From Lachnospiraceae bacterium (GTDB taxonomy: Bacteria > Bacillota > Clostridia > Lachnospirales > Lachnospiraceae): a stretch of DNA of 23,839 nt. The notes below the pieces were generated by a model. That model was not told where the DNA came from and did not search any database. It saw nothing but the letters and a program-made list of their open reading frames with translations. The stretch is taken from NCBI GenBank assembly GCA_014804285.1, contig JAAVAA010000096.1, forward strand, positions 1-23,839, written 5' to 3'. Position numbers and translations under genes: made by a program. Positions within the stretch are counted from its first letter, which is position 1; each line of letters starts with the position of its first letter. Positions 15,544 through 23,758 of this stretch are shown piece after piece.

Positions 15544-16362
15544 TTACTCCAGATCAAGCTGTCTGCGAATTAAATATTCGCTGAGGAAATAAAGCCCTAT
15601 TCCAACCGCAACATAAACCAAGGACATTACCAAATAAATAATGTTATAGACTGAAAGCACATCACTCAGGTCAGCCGTCATTGCAAATCCAAACCTAACC
15701 GGGAACATTACAATCGTTGAAGTGATATTAACCACAATCGTAATTCCAAAATATGCCCCGATAGCTCCAAGGATTCTGTGCTTACGCAGCATCTGTCCAA
15801 TAGAAATCGCCCCCACAACTATCATGGTTCCGCCAAAAGTCGAAGCAATAAACATAAGAAACGCGGTGAACATCAACTCCCAAAATCCCTTCAATTCCTC
15901 AAGCTGTGCCAATTCATGCATCAGCCTCCTGAGTTCATATCCCAGATTGTTAAAATTGTCTATCAAAAAGATATATACAAATCCAAGCAGAATAAAAACA
16001 CTTATCACAACGGCAATCATTCCAATCAAGCTCCAAATGCTCATGGTAATGACCTTGGAAAGCAATAATTGATGACTGGTTACCGGAAGTGTATGCGTCA
16101 GATACCCTTCATCCGTGAACATGCTTTTATAAAAACGAACCGCCATATACACTGTAATGCCAACGCTGCATACAATAATAGCCATATAGTATAACAGAAA
16201 CAACGAAATTGCGGAAAGCGGCACTCCGGGCCAGTCACTGTACCATATCGGCAGACCATAAGCGGATCCGCACAGCAGGGATACAACTAACAATACACCT
16301 ATTAAAAGTGTGGGTACTTTCCATACAGACATCCACTCATGCTTCATCAATTTTCCTAACAT
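15544..16362 (-). CDS. ABC-2 type transporter permease-like membrane protein
   Basis: A 272-residue integral membrane protein with about six hydrophobic segments (approximately 17-38, 52-75, 107-135, 163-188, 200-220 and 235-262). The N-terminal LGKLMKHEWMSVWK and the FYKSMFTDEGYLTHTLPVT segment are typical of permeases paired with YtrB-like ATPases in Firmicutes. It is the last gene of a GntR-ATPase-permease operon, with its ATG overlapping the ATPase stop by seven bases and GGGAGG at proper spacing, so the two products almost certainly form one transporter. Such operons are usually linked to cell-envelope stress or antibiotic response, but the substrate cannot be read here. The 3' side has an imperfect hairpin near 15506-15540 without a clear T-run. 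Confidence 0.82.
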   Translation of the reverse strand: MLGKLMKHEWMSVWKVPTLLIGVLLVVSLLCGSAYGLPIWYSDWPGVPLSAISLFLLYYMAIIVCSVGITVYMAVRFYKSMFTDEGYLTHTLPVTSHQLLLSKVITMSIWSLIGMIAVVISVFILLGFVYIFLIDNFNNLGYELRRLMHELAQLEELKGFWELMFTAFLMFIASTFGGTMIVVGAISIGQMLRKHRILGAIGAYFGITIVVNITSTIVMFPVRFGFAMTADLSDVLSVYNIIYLVMSLVYVAVGIGLYFLSEYLIRRQLDLE

Positions 16363-17057
16363 ACGAACACCTCCCTAAAATATGCATCCACCGATTTGCC
16401 CTTCTGTCCACGAATATTTTCAACCGTATCCTGAAGAACCATCCTCCCGTCACGTATAAATATCACTTCATCTAATATATTTTCGATATCGGAAATCAAA
16501 TGAGTAGAAATCAGTATCGTAGCATTACTATTGTAGTTGGTGATGATTGTCCTTAAAATATAATCCCTTGCTGCCGGATCCACACCGGCAATCGGTTCAT
16601 CCAAAAGGAACAACTGAGCATCGCGGCTCATAACCATAATAAGCTGAACCTTTTCCTTGGTTCCCTTAGAAAGTGTTTTCAGTCTTGCCTGCTCATCAAT
16701 ATTCAGATTCCGCAGAAGCTCTCTGGCACGTTCCTTGCTAAAATCACTATAAAAATCTGCAAAATAGTCAATCAGTTCCTTGACCTTCATACTGCTCTGA
16801 AAGTAGGTTCTTTCCGGGAGATAAGAAACCTGGGCTTTGGTAACCGCTCCCGGTCTATTGCCATTAACCAACACTTCCCCTTCCGTTGGGACTAACAGAC
16901 CGCTGATCAGTTTGATCAAGGTTGTCTTTCCGCTTCCGTTAGGTCCTAATAACCCGACTATTTTCCCTCTGGGAATCATAAGATTCACATGATCCAATGC
17001 CATCTTTTTCTTATCGTATACCTTAGTAAGATTATGGATCTGCACCAACTCACTCAT
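16356..17057 (-). CDS. ABC transporter ATP-binding protein (YtrB-like)
   Basis: The 233-residue ATPase of the putative exporter or envelope ABC system. It has Walker A GLLGPNGSGKTTL (35-47), Walker B LFLLDEPIAGVD and an H-loop in ILISTHLISD. The signature motif is degenerate: LSKGTKEKVQL instead of LSGGQ, common in this ATPase group. I start at MSELVQIHNL because GAGGAAGGA precedes this ATG and it overlaps the end of the GntR gene by eight bases; a longer reading to 17126 would run far into the GntR gene. Coupled translation links all three genes. Confidence 0.9.
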   Translation of the reverse strand: MSELVQIHNLTKVYDKKKMALDHVNLMIPRGKIVGLLGPNGSGKTTLIKLISGLLVPTEGEVLVNGNRPGAVTKAQVSYLPERTYFQSSMKVKELIDYFADFYSDFSKERARELLRNLNIDEQARLKTLSKGTKEKVQLIMVMSRDAQLFLLDEPIAGVDPAARDYILRTIITNYNSNATILISTHLISDIENILDEVIFIRDGRMVLQDTVENIRGQKGKSVDAYFREVFVC

Positions 17058-17415
17058 GTCCTTCCTCCTGTTCCAAAAGCCTGAGTACTTCACCTCTGTT
17101 AAACCCAAGCCTTTCCATTTTGTCAATAAACTCCTTTACCTGTTCCCTGGCAAGATGCACCCTGGTTTGTTTGATCATTTCCATGTCCTCAGTCACCATA
17201 CGTCCGCTGGTTCTCACAGACATCACAAGCCCGCTTCTCTCAAGCTCTGTAAGTGCTTTCTGCATCGTGTTGGGATTAACCCCTGCCTCTGCCGCCAGCT
17301 CACGTACGCTGGGAATCCTCTCTCCCGGCTTATAAACTCCTGCAATGATCCGGATCTGTATCACTTCAAGAATCTGGGCATAGATCGGTCTGTCAGAATT
17401 TAAATTCCATGCCAT
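17050..17415 (-). CDS. GntR-family regulator, YtrA subfamily
   Basis: A 121-residue repressor-type protein. The N-terminal winged helix-turn-helix (about 10-75) contains ERIPSVRELAAEAGVNPNTM and QKALTELERSGLV, the classical GntR pattern. The C-terminal part is a short helical dimerisation arm (about 80-121), the size expected for the YtrA subfamily rather than FadR or HutC types. It is first in an operon with an ABC ATPase and permease and has a near-perfect palindrome over its own -10 box (17437-17464), so it probably represses the operon until an envelope signal or drug relieves it. AAAGG lies nine bases before the ATG. Confidence 0.92.
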   Translation of the reverse strand: MAWNLNSDRPIYAQILEVIQIRIIAGVYKPGERIPSVRELAAEAGVNPNTMQKALTELERSGLVMSVRTSGRMVTEDMEMIKQTRVHLAREQVKEFIDKMERLGFNRGEVLRLLEQEEGHE

Positions 17416-17436
17416 CCTCTTCGTCCTTTCCTTGTA

Positions 17437-17486
17437 TTATTGTATTACTCAATTAATACAATAAACCATAACAAGAATTTTGTCAA
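17437..17486 (-). promoter_or_regulatory. GntR-operon promoter with overlapping palindromic operator
   Basis: Minus-strand TTGACA (17486-17481, perfect) and TATTGT (17463-17458) are 17 bases apart. The -10 is embedded in an inverted repeat with perfect 11-base arms, TTATTGTATTA (17437-17447) and TAATACAATAA (17454-17464), separated by six bases. The -35 overlaps the stop codon of the upstream lspA-like gene. The geometry fits autorepression by the GntR protein encoded 22 bases downstream. Confidence 0.82.
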
Positions 17487-17944
17487 GTTTGTTTTTTACA
17501 AATTTCCGATATTACACTAAGCATAGCACCGATCATAATGCAAAAGTCGCTGATGTTGAAAACTATCTGCCTAAGCCGCTTAAACGGCACATTGAAGCTT
17601 ACATAATCCACCACATATTTCCGCCTGAGCCTGTCATAGGTATTTCCAAAAGCTCCTCCAAGCATCAAAGTGAGTCCCCACTTAAGCATTCCGCCTCCCG
17701 CCATGGTAAAGGTACACGTAAAAAATCCGGTAAGGAGCAGTGTAAGGATTACAGATAAAGCTGCCACAATCCACGGCCTTCTCTCGCCCATATTTAAAAA
17801 TGCTCCCTGATTGTGGTATTTGCGAATAACAAGAAATTCCTTACATTTTGGACGTTTTTCCCCTTCCTCCAATGACTTCTCTATATAATTTTTAATGCCC
17901 AGCTCCAAGCCGAAGATACCGAGTATCACTGTAATATATTTCAT
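17483..17944 (-). CDS. lspA: Divergent lipoprotein signal peptidase (SPase II)
   Basis: Membrane aspartyl protease that cleaves prolipoprotein signal peptides. The 153-residue length is typical. Conserved LspA boxes are present: NQGAFLNMG (NxGA box), GGAFGNTYDRLRRKYVVDYVSF with one catalytic Asp in VVDY, and FNISD with the second Asp. Unusual points are the first helix, which has GLELGIKNYIEK where LspA normally has a D-x-x-x-K motif, and a charged stretch EKSLEEGEKRPKCKEF after it. The core catalytic residues are intact, so activity is likely, perhaps as a second paralogue specialised for some substrates. It has its own promoter. Confidence 0.85.
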   Translation of the reverse strand: MKYITVILGIFGLELGIKNYIEKSLEEGEKRPKCKEFLVIRKYHNQGAFLNMGERRPWIVAALSVILTLLLTGFFTCTFTMAGGGMLKWGLTLMLGGAFGNTYDRLRRKYVVDYVSFNVPFKRLRQIVFNISDFCIMIGAMLSVISEICKKQT

Positions 17945-18012
17945 GCAAGCCCACCCTTCAACAATTTGAATAGCATTCCGTCATATCTGTTAATGTCAGA
18001 TGCAATGTTATA

Positions 18013-18041
18013 ATTATACATCACCATTTACCGGACAACAA
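18013..18041 (-). promoter_or_regulatory. Promoter of the lspA-like gene
   Basis: A perfect minus-strand TATAAT (18018-18013) has TTGTTG (18041-18036) 17 bases upstream. An imperfect palindrome around ACAATTGT (18038-18045) covers the -35. The leader is about 65 bases. Confidence 0.55.
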
Positions 18042-18060
18042 TTGTCAGTTGCTTCAAATT

Positions 18061-18091
18061 GCAAAAGGAGCCATTGCTTCTGCAATGGCTC
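18061..18091 (-). terminator. Rho-independent terminator after the GH67 gene
   Basis: GAGCCATTGC (18068-18077) and GCAATGGCTC (18082-18091) form a perfect 10-bp stem with a four-base loop; on the minus strand it is followed by CTTTTGC. It lies 15 bases past the GH67 stop and separates it from the lspA-like gene. Confidence 0.8.
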
Positions 18092-18106
18092 TCCCACTTT
18101 TCAATA

Positions 18107-20098
18107 CTAATAGATTTTTCTTCCCTTTTCATCCGCAATACCGCTCTTGCGGTAAAAATAAGAATTGATCTGATCTCTCCATTCTCTCGAATGTTCCTTT
18201 TGATGGTGAAATCTCTCCAGCATTCTCCGGTAAGCTTTATCCGGAAGCTTTCCTTCCAGACCTTCAAAACGCTTCACCATTTCATCTACCAGTTCCACCC
18301 CTTCAAAATGGGTATCATAAATATGCTGAATTACTGTCTTACCGCTTCGAAGCCTGTGATCGTACGGCATGTGATGAAAGAAAAGTAAAAGCTCGTCAGG
18401 GCAGCTTTCCGGATTGTCATACATAGAAGCATTTGGCTCCCTGTAAAGTCCGGCATATCCTGTTCCATGATGGCTTCTGTCAACACCAATTCCTATATGA
18501 TCCGCCCGGTGATAAGTTCCCCATCTGTCATACTCATAGCCGTCCACACTCGGACCATAATGATAACTGGGGTTGACCATCCAACCAATTCCAAGCGGCG
18601 CATTATACATTTCGTATGCCCTCCAGGAATTCATCAGTATAAACAGCAGGGTCTCACGAACTTCTTTATCTTTACCAAAGGTTCTAATGATCCACTCCCC
18701 AGCCAGTTCCTCGGCCGTAACCGAAGGATCAAAAGCAAGCCTCCCAAATCCGTAAAGATTAGCCGCTGCCAGATCATGCCCGGTCCAGTTTTCGTCATTT
18801 CCGGTATTTGCCACTGCTGCCATTCCACATTTTGTCTGCTTAAAGGTCTTGCCTGATACAATATCTTCCACGGTATCATTAACCTCTGCTGCATAGGTAT
18901 GGAAGCTTAGAATCTCTTTAAACATAGGAATAAGGTAGCATACATGCCGCTGCTGCCCTGTGTATTCCTGTGCGATCTGTACCTCCAGCATCTGGTTAGT
19001 GGCTTTAAGAGCGCCAAACAGAGGATGTACCGGTTCCCTAACCTGAAAGTCCATAGGTCCGTTCTTGATCTGCAAAATAACATTATCGCGAAAAGTGCCG
19101 TCAAGCTCTATAAAATTATCATAACCTGATCTTGCACGATCAGTCTTATAATCTCTCCAGTCCTGCTTACAGTTATATACAAAGCAACGCCAGATTATTA
19201 ACCCTCCATAAGGCTCCGCTGCCTCCGCCAGCATATTAGCGCCATCCGCATGAGTCCTTCCGTAAGTAAAAGGTCCGGGGCGTCCCTCTGAATCTGCTTT
19301 GATCAAAAATCCGCCCAAATTGGGAATCTGTGTAAAGACAAGCTTCATCCGCTCCTTCCACCATGCTCTTACTTCCTCAGATAAAGGATCAGCGCTGTCA
19401 AGCTCTCCCAATTCCACCGGTGCTGCATAATTCAGAGAAAGAAAAAGTTTAATTCCATAATCCGCAAAAATTTCTGATAATTGACTAAGCTTTTCAAAAT
19501 ATCTGTCCGTAATCAACCATGTTGCAGCATCTTTAACGTTTACATTGTTGATCACTGTACCGTTAATTCCCACCGAAGCAAGCAGCCTAGCATAAGTGAC
19601 TATCCTCTCTTCCACAAGGATTTCATCTTTGTCAAAGAAAAAAGAATTTCCTGAATATCCCCGTTCTATGCTGCCGTCCATATTATCCCAATGGTTCAGC
19701 ATACGAAGCGGCATCACTGGCTCCCTTTCAATATTCATTCCCTTAATGGAGCTTTCCATCTGCATCTGCCTGATCAGTTCAAAAACACCATAAAGCCATC
19801 CGCATTCAGAAGAAGCTGCAATGACTACATTACCGTCTTCTTCATATATATGATACCCTTCCGCTTTACGCTCTCTGTCCAGCTTGAAGCAGATGCTCCC
19901 CGTATCCGCTTTCACTTCCCGGGAGTCAGAGCACAGTACCGGTTCTATTCCCATCATCTCTCTGAATGCCTTTTGCAGCTCGCTTACCGCATTTTTCATG
20001 ATTGGATTCCGGGAATCGGCATATATTTTACTGATTCCCTTCCACTCACCAGCTTCCACGTTCATTCGGTAAGAAAGCCATGCCTGTTCAAATCCCAT
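18107..20098 (-). CDS. aguA: GH67 alpha-glucuronidase
   Basis: Removes (4-O-methyl)glucuronic acid from the non-reducing end of aldouronic acids derived from glucuronoxylan. The 663-residue protein is of normal GH67 size and has no signal peptide, so it is intracellular. Catalytic residues match the family: Glu271 in IKADSEGRPGP (acid), and the base pair Asp350 in NGPMDFQVREP and Glu378 in QIAQEYTGQ, with the same 28-residue spacing known from characterised GH67 enzymes. The start MGFEQAWLSYRM is chosen because AGGAGG stands six bases before its ATG; a GTG ten codons upstream lacks such a site. It follows the GH3 gene by 79 bases and is probably cotranscribed with it. Confidence 0.95.
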   Translation of the reverse strand: MGFEQAWLSYRMNVEAGEWKGISKIYADSRNPIMKNAVSELQKAFREMMGIEPVLCSDSREVKADTGSICFKLDRERKAEGYHIYEEDGNVVIAASSECGWLYGVFELIRQMQMESSIKGMNIEREPVMPLRMLNHWDNMDGSIERGYSGNSFFFDKDEILVEERIVTYARLLASVGINGTVINNVNVKDAATWLITDRYFEKLSQLSEIFADYGIKLFLSLNYAAPVELGELDSADPLSEEVRAWWKERMKLVFTQIPNLGGFLIKADSEGRPGPFTYGRTHADGANMLAEAAEPYGGLIIWRCFVYNCKQDWRDYKTDRARSGYDNFIELDGTFRDNVILQIKNGPMDFQVREPVHPLFGALKATNQMLEVQIAQEYTGQQRHVCYLIPMFKEILSFHTYAAEVNDTVEDIVSGKTFKQTKCGMAAVANTGNDENWTGHDLAAANLYGFGRLAFDPSVTAEELAGEWIIRTFGKDKEVRETLLFILMNSWRAYEMYNAPLGIGWMVNPSYHYGPSVDGYEYDRWGTYHRADHIGIGVDRSHHGTGYAGLYREPNASMYDNPESCPDELLLFFHHMPYDHRLRSGKTVIQHIYDTHFEGVELVDEMVKRFEGLEGKLPDKAYRRMLERFHHQKEHSREWRDQINSYFYRKSGIADEKGRKIY

Positions 20099-20177
20099 GC
20101 TGCTCCTCCTCCCATTTGCAATCCCCACCGACCAGCTTTTAACTTTGTCTTTTGAAAAAAGCTAAAACGTCGAGTTT

Positions 20178-22334
20178 TTATTTCAAAATATACTCTTTTT
20201 CTGCTCTAAGCTGCAGAACTGCTGGTTTCTTTCCTACAAGCTTACTGCTGCGTTCATTCGGCTGGCTTCCGCCCATATAAACACAGTACTCACCTGCTTC
20301 CACACGATTTACTGCCTGCTCATCGTACAGGGCAAACGCTTCAAGAGGAAGCGTAACCGTAACCTCTTTGCTCTCTCCCGGTTTTAAGGATACTTTGCGA
20401 ATTCCCTTAAGCTGAGGATTAGGCGTTCCCTCTCTGCATGCTTTCACATATACCTGAACGGTTTCCGTTCCTTCCACATCACCGGTATTCTTCAGAACTG
20501 CACTGACCGAAATTCCTTCTTCTTTAATTAGGTCTGAAGATATCCTGACATCACTATATGTAAAGTCTGTATATGATAAGCCATATCCAAACGGATAAAG
20601 AGCCTCATTTTCCATATAACGGTAGGTTCTTCCCTTCATGGAATAATCCGTAAATTCCGGAAGTTCCTGTGTGGAACGATAGAAGGTAACCGGAAGTCTG
20701 CCCTCCGGATTCTTGTCTCCGAAAAGTACATTTGCGATTGCTTTTCCGCCCTGTGCTCCGGGATACCACCCTTGCAGGATTGCCGGAATATGCTCATCCG
20801 CCCAGGTAACTGCCAAAGCGCTTCCTGACAAAAGAACCAGCACAACGGGTTTTCCGCTCTCGTATACGGTCTCCAAAAGCTCCTGCTGCTTGCCGGGCAG
20901 ATCAAGCCCCGGCTTGTCACCGCTGGCATACTGATTACCCTGATCCCCCTCTTCGCCTTCCAGTCCTGAATCCAATCCCAGACACAGAATAACTACATCG
21001 CTCACATCACATATACTTTTCACTTCTGCAAGACGGTCACTTCCCTGACTAAGTTCACTGATTTTATCTTTATACAAATGACAACCCTCAGAGAAAAGGA
21101 CTCTCACCTCATCGCCTACATAATCCTGAATCCCCTCAGAGATTGTGTAGTATCTGGATGCCGTTCCCTCATAATTGCCTACAAGCGCCTTGCGATTATC
21201 CGCATTCGGTCCAATAATACCTATAGTCTTCAGCTTTGTCTTATCAAGAGGAAGAAGGTTGTCTTCATTTTTCAATAAGGTAATACACTTTTCCGCTGCT
21301 TTCAGATTCAGCGCTTTCATTTCACTGGAATCTACTACCGTATAAGGAATATCATCATACGGCGTACTGCCTTTTTCATCAAACACGCCCAGCTTCATTC
21401 TTGCCGTAAACAGATTCACTAGCGCCTCATCCAACCTCTCTTCGGATACCATTCCCTGTTGTACCGCTTCTGCCATATAAGCAAACAACTGTCCGCAGTT
21501 TAAGTCGCAACCGTTGTTCATCGCCATGGCTACAGACTCCAGCGCTCCGCTGGTAACACCATGTCCTTCGTGAAAGTCCTTAATCGCCCAGCAGTCGGAC
21601 ACCACATGTCCCTGAAATCCCCATTCCTTCCGCAAAATATCCTGAAGAAGGGTCTTGTTTCCACAACAGGGATCCCCATTCGTCCGGTTGTAGGCTCCCA
21701 TAACCGCCTCTACCTTAGCTTCCTTAACACATGCCTTAAATGCGGGGAGATAAGTCTCATACATATCCTGCTTACTTACCACAGCGTTAAAGCTATGGCG
21801 CAGATCCTCCGGGCCGCTGTGTACAGCAAAGTGCTTAGCACAGGCTGCCGCTTTCATATAATTCTCGTCATGCCCCTGCAGACCCTCTACAAACCTTACC
21901 CCTAATCTGGAGGATAAATAAGGATCTTCTCCAAAGGTCTCATGTCCCCGTCCCCATCTGGGATCTCTAAAAATATTTACATTAGGCGACCAAAAGGTAA
22001 GTCCCTTATATATATCCGTATCTTCATATTTTTGCTGCATATTGAACTTAGCGCGCCCCTCTGTAGAGATTGCATCCGCAACCTGTTCAATAAAATCTTC
22101 GTCAAAAGTAGCCGCCAGCGAAATCGCCTGTGGAAATACCGTTGCCACTCCGGCTCTTGCCACCCCGTGAAGCGCCTCATTCCACCAGTTATACGCCTTA
22201 ATCCCAAGCCTCTTGATCTCTGCGGCTCCATGCAGGGTCTGAAACGTCTTTTCTTCCAGAGTCATCTGCTTAACCAGCTTCCTTGCCCTTTCTCTGTACT
22301 CTTCAATTTTTGCCTCATTTCTCACAAGTTCCAT
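20178..22334 (-). CDS. GH3 beta-xylosidase-like enzyme
   Basis: Likely releases xylose from the non-reducing ends of xylo-oligosaccharides. The 718-residue protein has the GH3 barrel (about 20-310) with YNWWNEALHGVARAG, characteristic of the beta-xylosidase branch, FRDPRWGRGHETFGEDP, a KHF motif, and the nucleophile Asp247 in HVVSDCWAIKDFHEGH. The second alpha/beta domain spans about 345-575 and a C-terminal fibronectin-III-like domain about 600-700. No signal peptide is present. The second ATG (22334) is preferred because GGGAG is at a proper distance from it and only one base from the first ATG at 22340. Beta-glucosidase activity is possible, but the adjacent GH67 gene favours xylan. Confidence 0.92.
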   Translation of the reverse strand: MELVRNEAKIEEYRERARKLVKQMTLEEKTFQTLHGAAEIKRLGIKAYNWWNEALHGVARAGVATVFPQAISLAATFDEDFIEQVADAISTEGRAKFNMQQKYEDTDIYKGLTFWSPNVNIFRDPRWGRGHETFGEDPYLSSRLGVRFVEGLQGHDENYMKAAACAKHFAVHSGPEDLRHSFNAVVSKQDMYETYLPAFKACVKEAKVEAVMGAYNRTNGDPCCGNKTLLQDILRKEWGFQGHVVSDCWAIKDFHEGHGVTSGALESVAMAMNNGCDLNCGQLFAYMAEAVQQGMVSEERLDEALVNLFTARMKLGVFDEKGSTPYDDIPYTVVDSSEMKALNLKAAEKCITLLKNEDNLLPLDKTKLKTIGIIGPNADNRKALVGNYEGTASRYYTISEGIQDYVGDEVRVLFSEGCHLYKDKISELSQGSDRLAEVKSICDVSDVVILCLGLDSGLEGEEGDQGNQYASGDKPGLDLPGKQQELLETVYESGKPVVLVLLSGSALAVTWADEHIPAILQGWYPGAQGGKAIANVLFGDKNPEGRLPVTFYRSTQELPEFTDYSMKGRTYRYMENEALYPFGYGLSYTDFTYSDVRISSDLIKEEGISVSAVLKNTGDVEGTETVQVYVKACREGTPNPQLKGIRKVSLKPGESKEVTVTLPLEAFALYDEQAVNRVEAGEYCVYMGGSQPNERSSKLVGKKPAVLQLRAEKEYILK

Positions 22335-22714
22335 ATACATTCTCCCGTTAGTTGTTATTAAATTAACAGTTTATACACTTCTGCGTGCTACAGCTTAATT
22401 ATATTTTACTCTATTCTGCATTTCTTCTTATATCTTGTTTTCCTGTCATCATATATTGCTAAAGTTTCTGTTTTGATAATTTCATTTAAAACATTTCCCA
22501 GTTAATTTCTCTGTATCATTTTAAATTATATGCTGATTTTTCTTGGTTCTTTTGCAATATTTTAGTTATTTGTCTGATTTCACAAGAAGATTTTGTATAC
22601 TTTTACCATTCAAAGCATTAGCAATATTTGATTTGCCTCTTGTCAAAATATGAGATTGGAATTAGTATAAGGTAGGATATGTAACGAAAGAAACTGATAT
22701 AAAGGGAATACTCT
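22335..22714. promoter_or_regulatory. Divergent regulatory region between GH3 and second AraC gene
   Basis: This A/T-rich 380-base gap has no gene. A perfect minus-strand -10 TATAAT is at 22403-22398, about 55 bases before the GH3 start, with no recognisable -35, as expected at an activator-dependent promoter. For the AraC gene a weak plus-strand candidate is TTGTCA (22640-22645) with TATAAG (22666-22671), but the spacing of 20 is too long. GCAATATTT occurs twice as a direct repeat (22554-22562 and 22621-22629), and TTTTGCAATAT (22550-22560) is shared with the uxuA/AraC intergenic region. Confidence 0.5.
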
Positions 22715-23593
22715 ATGATTAAAATATTGAATGGAATTCATGAAACCGTATCTTACGATGCCATGAACGGTCTGAAACTGTATCACAACACAGAAGCAGA
22801 AAACTATCCCATTCACTGGCATACTGCTTTGGAGATTATCATGCCGGTGCACGGAGAATATACTGTAATTATCGACGGCTCCTCTCATACATTTTATGAA
22901 GGAGACATCTGGATCACGCCGCCCGGAACCCTGCACGAATTGATTGCGCCGCCTTCGGGAGAACGGCTGATCATGCTCTTTGACTACAGTATGATCTGTA
23001 ATGTAAATGCTATGGATTCTTTACTCCATACGCTTCTTCCGTATACCCTGATCACCCAAAAGGAGTATCCGGACTTAAACACCCGTCTGCAATTTTACCT
23101 AAGCGAAGTCATTCGGGAATACGATAATCCCACGCCATTCACGGAGGCATGCGTCTATTCTTTGATGATCCGTTTTTTTGTAACTCTGGGACGCGCCAAT
23201 TTTAATGCCAACGCCAAATTTCCCGGAATCACACGCAACAAACAGCATGAATATGTAGAGAAATTCATGATGGTATGCAACTATATTACCGATCACTGCA
23301 CGGAAAATATCACGGTAGAGCAACTGGCAGATCTGGCAGGGTTTTCCAAATTCCACTTTGCCCGTCTGTTTAAGCAGTTCTCTAATATGTCCTGTTATGA
23401 ATATCTGACGCAAAAACGTATTGCCCATGCCGAGCGGCTTTTGATCGAGCCGAATCTGTCCATTACGGAAGTGGCAATGCGATCCGGTTTTAACAGCCTG
23501 TCTACCTTTAACCGGATCTTCAAGGCGGCCAAGAATTGCACACCGTCTGAGTATAAGAATTTGAATAAAATTGAACGTCAACTTAACGTTTAG
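22715..23593 (+). CDS. AraC-family regulator, likely of the GH3-GH67 operon; hybrid 3' end
   Basis: A 292-residue regulator: N-terminal cupin sensor (about 15-100, with YPIHWHTALEIIMPVHGEY and EGDIWITPPGTLHEL) and C-terminal double helix-turn-helix (about 185-285), with VEQLADLAGFSKFHFARLF and ITEVAMRSGFNSLSTFNRIF followed by TPSEYK. AAAGGG lies nine bases before the ATG. It is divergent from the GH3-GH67 operon, so xylo-oligosaccharide or aldouronic-acid induction is a fair inference. The final four codons and the stop (from about 23583) belong to the 114-bp inverted repeat, so the native C-terminal tail may be slightly truncated or replaced; the DNA-binding domain itself is complete. Confidence 0.93.
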   Translation: MIKILNGIHETVSYDAMNGLKLYHNTEAENYPIHWHTALEIIMPVHGEYTVIIDGSSHTFYEGDIWITPPGTLHELIAPPSGERLIMLFDYSMICNVNAMDSLLHTLLPYTLITQKEYPDLNTRLQFYLSEVIREYDNPTPFTEACVYSLMIRFFVTLGRANFNANAKFPGITRNKQHEYVEKFMMVCNYITDHCTENITVEQLADLAGFSKFHFARLFKQFSNMSCYEYLTQKRIAHAERLLIEPNLSITEVAMRSGFNSLSTFNRIFKAAKNCTPSEYKNLNKIERQLNV

Positions 23594-23690
23594 CTGGTTT
23601 ACATGTAATATCTAAACGACCACTCGGATAAGAAATAAATTCTACGTCAGCACGCTCGATAAAGCGTTCGCGAATTGCTTCCTTAAGAAT
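23583..23690 (-). pseudogene. Orphan C-terminal fragment of an unknown protein (right copy)
   Basis: Same 35 codons plus TAA as at 8-115, on the opposite strand. The reading frame has a TAA just before the first codon, so nothing upstream completes the protein. It overlaps the end of the AraC-type gene on the plus strand. Family not recognised. Confidence 0.4.
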
Positions 23691-23696
23691 TTATTT
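23583..23696. repeat. Right copy of the 114-bp perfect terminal inverted repeat
   Basis: Reverse complement of bases 2-115 without a visible mismatch. It begins inside the last codons of the AraC-type gene and contains that gene's stop codon. Its outer edge runs straight into a third, diverged copy of part of the same sequence in the opposite orientation, making a local palindrome around CTTAAG (23682-23687). Confidence 0.9.
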
Positions 23697-23758
23697 TTTA
23701 TCCGAGTTACATTTTGACTAACGTGAAACCAGCTAATAACTCCACTATAGTCGCCTAA
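23687..23758 (+). pseudogene. Diverged third copy of the orphan C-terminal tail
   Basis: Read from GAA at 23687 the frame gives EFIFYPSYILTNVKPANN and then STIVA before TAA (23756-23758). It lines up with EFISYPSGRLDITCKPAKR in the 114-bp repeats: EFI, YPS and KPA are kept, with one in-frame three-base indel. At DNA level the first 21 bases match with one difference, and AAACCAGCTAA is kept at the end. This looks like a paralogous or decayed copy, or a product of template switching. Confidence 0.35.

Noticed and set aside
17058..17126. Longer N-terminus for the YtrB-like ATPase
   Set aside because: It would overlap the GntR gene by 77 bases and lacks a ribosome site; MSELVQIHNL has one and fits the ABC domain start.
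20129..20177. Terminator between the GH3 and GH67 genes
   Set aside because: AAAAC/GTTTT gives only five A/T-rich pairs and is a weak hairpin; the two genes are more likely cotranscribed.
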